Assembly: GCA_020137815.1 (NCBI GenBank)
Contig: CM035355.1
Span: forward strand, 6,201,097 to 6,265,096
Direction of reading: 5' to 3'
Source of the DNA: Hormiphora californensis
Taxonomy: Eukaryota > Ctenophora > Tentaculata > Cydippida > Pleurobrachiidae
Length of the DNA stretch: 64,000 bases
Part shown: piece by piece, positions 58,352 through 64,000 of the stretch
How the letters are laid out: each line of letters starts with the position of its first letter
Position numbering within the stretch: position 1 is the stretch's first letter
Notes under the pieces: model-generated
Database searches by the model: none
What the model saw: only the letters and a program-made list of their open reading frames with translations
Told to the model about the DNA's origin: nothing
Program-made: the position numbers and the translations under genes

Positions 58352-61300
58352 ATGAATGAAACGTTATCTTATAACCCCGGCTCCGGCTACGATCAGAGAC
58401 GTGTCGTAACAGGATCAGTTCGACCAGAATTTCTATGTGATATCTGCCAGAATCTGCTATGCATCCCCGTAGAGGTAGGCTAAGGTCCACAAAATAGTAG
58501 TTTTAATAAGTTATATATATCCGAGGCAAGGACAATCAGCTATAAGTTATATGGTGATTTTTTGTTTCCATTTTAGTTATCTATCAGGGGTAATTCATGG
58601 AATTCTTGTTAGAACCTAGAAATCATTAGGGGCAAGCTAATTTTTGCACAATCCGACAGTCAATAGGCCCCTGAACCACCAAAAAAAAGTCCCAAGCCCA
58701 ACTCCTGGGGGAAGTGCCCCTAATTGGCACTAATTGATTACAGTGTATTTGTAACCATCAATTAAATCGTAAATCGTCTTAGGAAAGGAGTAGAGGGAAA
58801 ACCGAGGGCACTAAAGTGTTCAGCGTCCTCGCATTAGTGGGGGTAGGTGCTGGAATTAAGTTTCTATCTTATCTGGTTAATTAGATAATTGGATAATTAG
58901 GTTTGCGCATAGCCGTTTTTTGGCTATATGGCTATAGCCCCTTAGGAAAAGAGTAGAGACAAAACCGAGGGCACTAAAATGATCAGCGTCCTCGAATTAG
59001 TGGGGATAGGTGCTGAAATTAAGTCTCTATCTCATCGGGTTAATTAGATAATTGGATAATTAGATCCGCGCATAGCCGTTTTTGGCCATATGGCTATAGC
59101 CACTTAGGAATGGTTTAGAGACTTTTCACTGGTGCCATTTTGTAGGCAATGGCTAAGTTATGGGGGGTCGTGGTCGGACTTTTAAGCTCTATCTCAAACC
59201 GTTTAGCCGTTATTTGGATTCAAAGATCCACAAAGAGGCTCAAAATCGTACTTTTTACCATTTTTTGCTCATTTTCAGCACCTTTGAATCCAAATAACGG
59301 CTAAACGGTTGGAGATAGAGCTTAAAAGTCCGACCACGACCCCCCATAACTTAGCCATTGCCTACAAAATGGCACCAGTGCAAAGTCTCTAAACCATTCC
59401 TAAGTGGCTATAGCCATATGGCCAAAAACGGCTATGCGCGGATCTAATTATCCAATTATCTAATTAACCCAATGAGATAGAGACTTAATTCCGGCACCTA
59501 CACCCACTAATGCGAGGACGCTGAACACTTTAGTGCCCTCGGTTTTCCCTCTACTCCTTTCCTAAGACGATTTACGATTTAATTGATGGTTACAAATACA
59601 CTGTAATCAATTAGTGCCAATTAGGGGCACTTCCCCCAGGAGTTGGGCTTGGGACTTTTTTTTGGTGGTTCAGGGGCCTATTGACTATCGGATTGTGCAA
59701 AAATTAGCTTGCCCCTAATGATTTCTAGGTTCGGGCTGTTTTTGACAACATTTCCATGACTTAGGGTGTTTCTTGCTTTGTTCAAACAGAGTCGAGCAAG
59801 GCAAGGTGTCTCTAATCTGAAATATCCCGCCCCCCATCAGAGTGTGTGTGGCCACATGTTCTGTACGTTTTGTATAGACGACTGGCTGGAAGGGAACAAC
59901 AGATGTCCCTTTGACTGCATGATCATACGAAAATCTAAACATCTCCTCCCGCCAAAGGTTTGTAGTGTGTGTTGCCTTGTTGTAATGTGTGTCGTGTGTA
60001 GAGACATTTAACTTACCAAGATGCTCCGTGATCTGTTAGCAATGATTGAGTGTGGGTTGCCATGCCATCAGTTGAGTGTTAAAATCGCACTGTTACCTCC
60101 TCTTGATTTACAATTTGTTAAACCTTATTTACTCCATCCCGCCTTTCTTAGTCCTACCCTTAACCCTACTGGATACTACCGGCTACCCCCACCCCCTTAC
60201 TTACACCAATTACCCCCACAGATCCGGCTGGTTCGGAAGATGGAGGACCTCAGATTGAGATGCACGTACAGTGGAAGTGGGTGTCCGACTGTCGCGTCAA
60301 TAGCAGATCTACAGGACCATGAACTGGTGAGAAAAGACCATAATTTAATATTTCTCGTTTTTTATAAGGAGGGTCCAGTTGCATTTCATTTTATCGTATC
60401 TATTATTTTGTTCCAATTCTCCGATTGTTTCACCCCATTACCCCGTAAAATCCTGGTGAAATTGTATATTATATTCCACAGATTAGAACTGAATATATTC
60501 CCCAGATATATCTAACGTGTATTCCCCAGATGTGTAACTATGCAGTGGTAAGGTGTGATTACTGCAATGTGAAGATCAGTAAGAAGCAACTGGAATCCCA
60601 CTATACCGTGTGCAAGAGATACCAGGCCGAGTTGGTGAGTACAGTATCTGTGAGAGAGCATTTGTGAATTGTAATACTCAGTACATTGAATGTGTCGAAT
60701 GGGTGTTTGTGGGTCATGACAGATGGATGTTTGTGAATCAGTGAGAGGGAAATGGTTGTGAATCAGTGAGGGGGAATGGGTGTTAATTGTGATTCAGTTA
60801 TTTAGGGTAGACACAATTATAGACACATCAATTCACAAGTTTGGGAAACTAAATAAATATCTCAAATCAAAACACTCCAGTAGATGCAGCCAGGTGCAGT
60901 GCTTGCTCGATCCTCTCAGTCCTCTTCTGCTTAGCTCGTCTGTTCTGGAACCAGGTCCGGATGGAGGCCTCAGAAACACCGATCCTGGCAGCAAGCTCGG
61001 TCCTCTCATTCTTCTCTATGCGGTCACAGAAGAGGTACCGCTCCTCCAGGACCCGGATCTGGGAGGGTGAGAAACTGGTCCGGTGGTTGGTTTGGTAGGG
61101 TTTAGGTGGGGTAGGACGGGTGGAGGAGGTCAGGGCGCCAGTAGGACGGGTAGAGGAGGTCAGGGTACCAGGGTTCCGGGTAGAGGTCAGGGCTCCAGGG
61201 GTCCATCCACGGAGGAGAGGGTGGTGTCGGATTGTCAGGGAGGGTTTACTGGCAAATTGAGGAAATCGGTCCAGGTAGGGGGCCAGTGAGGCAGGGAGGG

Positions 61301-64000
61301 GAGGAAGGGGTGCTGGTGGAGGGTGGATTGCAGTAGGAGGGGGAGGCAGGTCTGATAGAGGACATTCCACAGGAGGGAGGTCCACAGGAGGCAGGTCTGA
61401 TAGATCAACAGGAGGCAGGTCCACAGGATGGTGTGGGGAGGTAGCAGGAGAGGATCCGGTCAGTGGAGGGCAGGGAGGGTAGGTTTCCTGGGGTTGTTGT
61501 GGTGGAGGATAGGTCTGATGCTCCTGGGAGGGAGAGGGATAGGTCTGCTGTTTGGGGGATGTGTAGGACTGCTCCTCGGGCTGATAGGACTGGGAAGGTG
61601 GAGGATAGGTCTGAGAGGGAGACGGATAGGACTGCTGGGAGGGAGGATATGACTGGTTCTGTTCAGCTCTCAGCAGGGCAGCCAGCTCCTCGGCAGCAGC
61701 GGCAGGAGAGAATGTAGAGGAGGAGAGATAGGACTTGACATCAAATGCGGATCCAGAAGGGAAATCAGTAGGTTTGGATGATGTTGTAAATGCAGATCCA
61801 GCAGGAAAATCAGAAGGTTCCAGTTTGGAGGAGGATGTAGGAGGTGGAGGAGGTTGGTGGTGAGGGAAGTAGAGGGGGTACACGTTGGTACAGCTGGAGA
61901 GTAGATCATCAATAGAGAAGGAGTTCATCGTGAGTTGGGGATGTTGTTTCTGTCCCCCGCTGCCCCTTTTCTACCCCTGACCCCTTGGTAATCGGTCCCT
62001 GGTTGACAGGGTTACTCGATACCTTGTAGCTACTCATCTAACCCCAGAACACGATGACTCATCTAACGCTTGTCCTGGTAATCGGTGGGTCACATGACGG
62101 AGGACTGTTAATCGGTATATCACATGACACTAGCCGATTACTGGATCTGCTGACCCATTATAATCGGTGGATCACGTCGCGTTAATCGGGGGTAGCTGGT
62201 CGAACAGGGCTCTGCTGACGTAACAGGAATCACATGACATGAATTCAGCCAGATATCACATCTCAGCAAAATTAGGGCACATGACCATGGTCTGCATTAT
62301 TCAAAATTGAAAGTAAGAAAATGTTAAAGTTGCAAAAAGTCTACAGGTTCGACCGGGTTTTGAACCCGGGACCTTCTGCGTGTTAAGCAGATGTGATAAC
62401 CACTACACCACCGAACCGACACAGATTGAGCAATTCTAGGTTTTATATTCCCTTCATGTTGTCTCCATGGTGAATTGGGGCTAAACACAGTAGCACTGCT
62501 GTATATTGCGGCACCCAGTACTGTGTAGTGAGTGTGGAATGTAGTGGGATTGTATACGGAACAAGAGAGTATAATATATGGGTAGACGGACAATGCATAT
62601 TTAGTGAGCAGGAAACTGGAAAAAAAATGTAATATGTTTTTCTCTTTTTGTGCACATAACAGCATCTCTTGGACATTACGGGACTTTTCCTAGCTGGGGG
62701 AATATAATACCGCCCGTAGTGTCATGCATTATTGCCAGAAATGTAACTTAGTGATAATTCTTCTGACACGCCTTTCTGGCTAAGGGATTTTTCTGATACT
62801 CTGGAGTTGTTCCGTGAGGAGCAGGGGAGGCCTTGTTATAGAAAGGAACCTTATAATTTCACATGAAGTCCTTGTAAAAGCCACACACTAAATCACAGAT
62901 CACTCACTGAATACACACCTAGCAAGCAACTGGATCTTCATCTATTGTAGTCTCCTGTCTCTAATTTGCTGTACACACTCACCCCAACCACAACTGTCTA
63001 ATTATTTGACACCTAACCTCAACCTCTATTGCACCTCATCAAGAGAGAGCTGAGAGAGAGATTCAGAAAGCATCTCATATTCTCATTCTGGACTCAGCAA
63101 CATAGAATTCTCTGAGGAGCGTGTGTGACATGTGTGTAGGGCGCGGGGCGATTGCTACGGCGTGACACATCTCTTTGCCCCCTGTTTTGAACACTGCGCG
63201 GCGCGCCATCGGAGAGAGATCGTATTGTAGCGCTGGCAGACGCCCAAGATCTTGAAGAGATAACCTGATACTTGATAGTCTATCCCATCATGTCAGTGCC
63301 AACTATCATAGTGTGTAACCTGTAAATGTGTTTAGGATGTCAGCCCCCTTCCTAAATTTTATTCCAAGAATTTAGAATTCCTATTTGATTCTGAATTCCC
63401 TGACTAATGACGTGTTTTGTTTTTCAGAGACGACCAAAAGAGAACGATCCCCGAGCTCTAAATGTGGAACAAAGCCGTAGTAGTAAGAGAGGCAGAGACT
63501 CTAATCAAAAACACCTCAAAGACACTGATTTAGATAACCCTAACCCCAGATCACACAATAACAAGCGCAGGTCTACTTCTCCAGTTATTGCACAGGATAT
63601 TCTCTCTGTGAAGCATACCCGCAGGTCAGGCAGGCTAATCGAGGGTACACCCACCCACTTTCCTGAGGAGGATTATAGTGTGGTGAAAGATACACCTTCG
63701 TCTTATGACAGGTTAATTAATGGGACGCCAGCTAAAGACAAGTCTCATCCAGTGAAAGACAAGACTTCGTCCCAAGACAAGCAATCGTCCCAAGACAAGG
63801 TGTCGTCTAAAGACAAGCCATCGTCCCAAGACCGGTCCCACAAGGCATCACATCGAACTGGTAAAGACAAGAAGAAAAAGAATGATGTCCATCACCATCG
63901 CAGGGATAAAGAAAACGGAGTTCCTCCCTCTCGTCCAAGCAGAGAAAATGGAGTCCCGCCCTCTCGTCCAACCAGAGAAAATGGACATGGGAAAGAGAAC
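58352..64000 (+). CDS. RING and TRAF-type zinc-finger protein, likely E3 ubiquitin ligase (runs off the window)
   Basis: Exons 58352-58474, 59841-59957, 60222-60326, 60530-60634 and 63428->64000, all phase 0, give at least 341 residues. A RING finger spans residues 29-67: C29-x2-C32, C44-x-H46-x2-C49-x2-C52, and C63-x3-C67, the last spacing one longer than usual. Two TRAF-type fingers follow: C94-x6-C101-x11-H113-x3-C117 and C124-x2-C127-x11-H139-x3-C143. This order occurs in RNF41/NRDP1-, LNX/PDZRN- and TRAF-type proteins, so it should ubiquitinate bound partners. The last exon is a long disordered basic/Ser-rich stretch with SSQDK repeats and two RENGVPPSRP-like repeats, unlike those families; it is open to the edge, so the C-terminus is unknown. 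A foldback element lies in intron 1; a homeobox gene and a tRNA lie in the fourth intron. Confidence 0.85.
58612..59733. mobile_element. Foldback element in the RING gene intron
   Basis: About 1.12 kb of two inverted arms that meet near 59250. The ends read GAACCTAGAAATCATTAGGG and its complement. The left arm holds a tandem duplication of a unit beginning CTTAGGAAA (about 58780-58940 and 58940-59100), while the right arm has it once. No clear target duplication and no shared sequence with the 4974 family, so it is a separate foldback family. Confidence 0.8.
60867..61928 (-). CDS. Homeodomain transcription factor with N-terminal eh1 motif
   Basis: A single-exon frame of 353 residues. An eh1-type FSIDDLL motif (residues 4-10) at the very start should recruit Groucho/TLE co-repressors. 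A long Pro/Ser/Gln/Tyr-rich region with PPSQSY repeats and a DLPPV repeat follows. The homeodomain fills about residues 279-338: R5, L16, Y20, W48, F49, Q50, N51 and R53 are all in place, with no insertion, ending WFQNRRAKQKR and a short tail. Gln50 with Ala54 resembles PRD-like and some ANTP/NK classes, and eh1 at the N-terminus recalls goosecoid-type proteins; class is not settled. It lies entirely within an intron of the RING gene on the opposite strand. Confidence 0.9.
   Translation of the reverse strand: MNSFSIDDLLSSCTNVYPLYFPHHQPPPPPTSSSKLEPSDFPAGSAFTTSSKPTDFPSGSAFDVKSYLSSSTFSPAAAAEELAALLRAEQNQSYPPSQQSYPSPSQTYPPPSQSYQPEEQSYTSPKQQTYPSPSQEHQTYPPPQQPQETYPPCPPLTGSSPATSPHHPVDLPPVDLSDLPPVDLPPVECPLSDLPPPPTAIHPPPAPLPPLPASLAPYLDRFPQFASKPSLTIRHHPLLRGWTPGALTSTRNPGTLTSSTRPTGALTSSTRPTPPKPYQTNHRTSFSPSQIRVLEERYLFCDRIEKNERTELAARIGVSEASIRTWFQNRRAKQKRTERIEQALHLAASTGVF
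62345..62417 (-). tRNA. trnV-AAC: tRNA-Val (anticodon AAC)
   Basis: 73 nt including the discriminator base. The acceptor stem pairs GGTTCGG with TCGAACC (one G-U). The D arm has the A-box-like GTGTAGTGGTTATCAC, the anticodon stem TCTGC/GCAGA closes a loop TTAACAC with anticodon AAC (62384-62382), and the T arm CCGGGTTCAAAACCCGG carries the B box. No intron. It lies in the same RING-gene intron as the homeobox gene, about 400 bp upstream of that gene's start and on the same strand. Confidence 0.95.
62418..63427. other. Remainder of the RING-gene intron
   Basis: No exon or named repeat seen. Contains short GA-rich stretches and a GCGGCGCGCC patch (63195-63210). The acceptor before 63428 is TTTTTCAG. 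Confidence 0.5.

Overview
The window is nuclear DNA from an animal. Genes are split by short GT-AG introns (about 60-450 bp, with a few much larger), the two SDR-like genes read in opposite directions, and the protein set is metazoan: a G-protein gamma subunit, a SUN-domain LINC protein, metaxin, LRRC57, a BLOC-1 subunit (pallidin), PSME3IP1 and a homeodomain factor with an N-terminal eh1 motif. A compact, repeat-rich early-branching or marine invertebrate is my guess; nothing in the window fixes the phylum.

Layout. 1-8.8 kb: pentanucleotide satellite, a few unexplained exon-like stretches, a 1.34-kb foldback element (4974-6314) and a 2.06-kb hAT-like element with an 8-bp target duplication (6495-8556). 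8.8-9.4 kb: two-exon G gamma gene. 9.4-15.1 kb: (CT)n/(GA)n arrays, a 24-bp minisatellite and about 3 kb of sequence that degenerates into long homopolymers, almost certainly a consensus artefact. 15.1-18.6 kb: no gene seen. 18.67-31.07 kb (-): a large SUN gene, with a repeat-rich basic N-terminal exon, membrane segments, coiled coils and a complete SUN domain. 31.1-33.8 kb: small inverted-repeat elements and a LINE fragment. 34.0-42.0 kb (+): ADAL-like, metaxin-1-like, LRRC57 and BLOC1S6 genes packed head to tail. 42-50.7 kb: a tandem duplication carrying BLOC1S6 exons 2-4 and part of an SDR-like oxidoreductase, plus two intact SDR-like genes in divergent orientation. 51.3-55.2 kb (-): an IQ-motif protein whose first intron holds a tandem exon duplication and three mobile elements with recognisable empty sites. 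56.0-57.7 kb (+): PSME3IP1. 58.35 kb to the right edge (+): RING/TRAF-type zinc-finger protein; one of its introns contains a homeobox gene and a tRNA-Val on the opposite strand.

The genes look like unrelated housekeeping and regulatory genes, not a pathway cluster. The distinctive biology here is structural. There are several families of palindromic or foldback elements with clean target-site duplications. There are repeated local duplications of terminal or internal exons (G gamma, SDR-like, IQ gene). A palindromic motif matching the RFX X-box consensus recurs dozens of times, once as a minisatellite. Two coding stretches (the large SUN exon and the ADAL 3' end) carry several single-base frame breaks, while all other multi-exon genes are clean; this is either local sequence error or decay, and cannot be settled from sequence alone.
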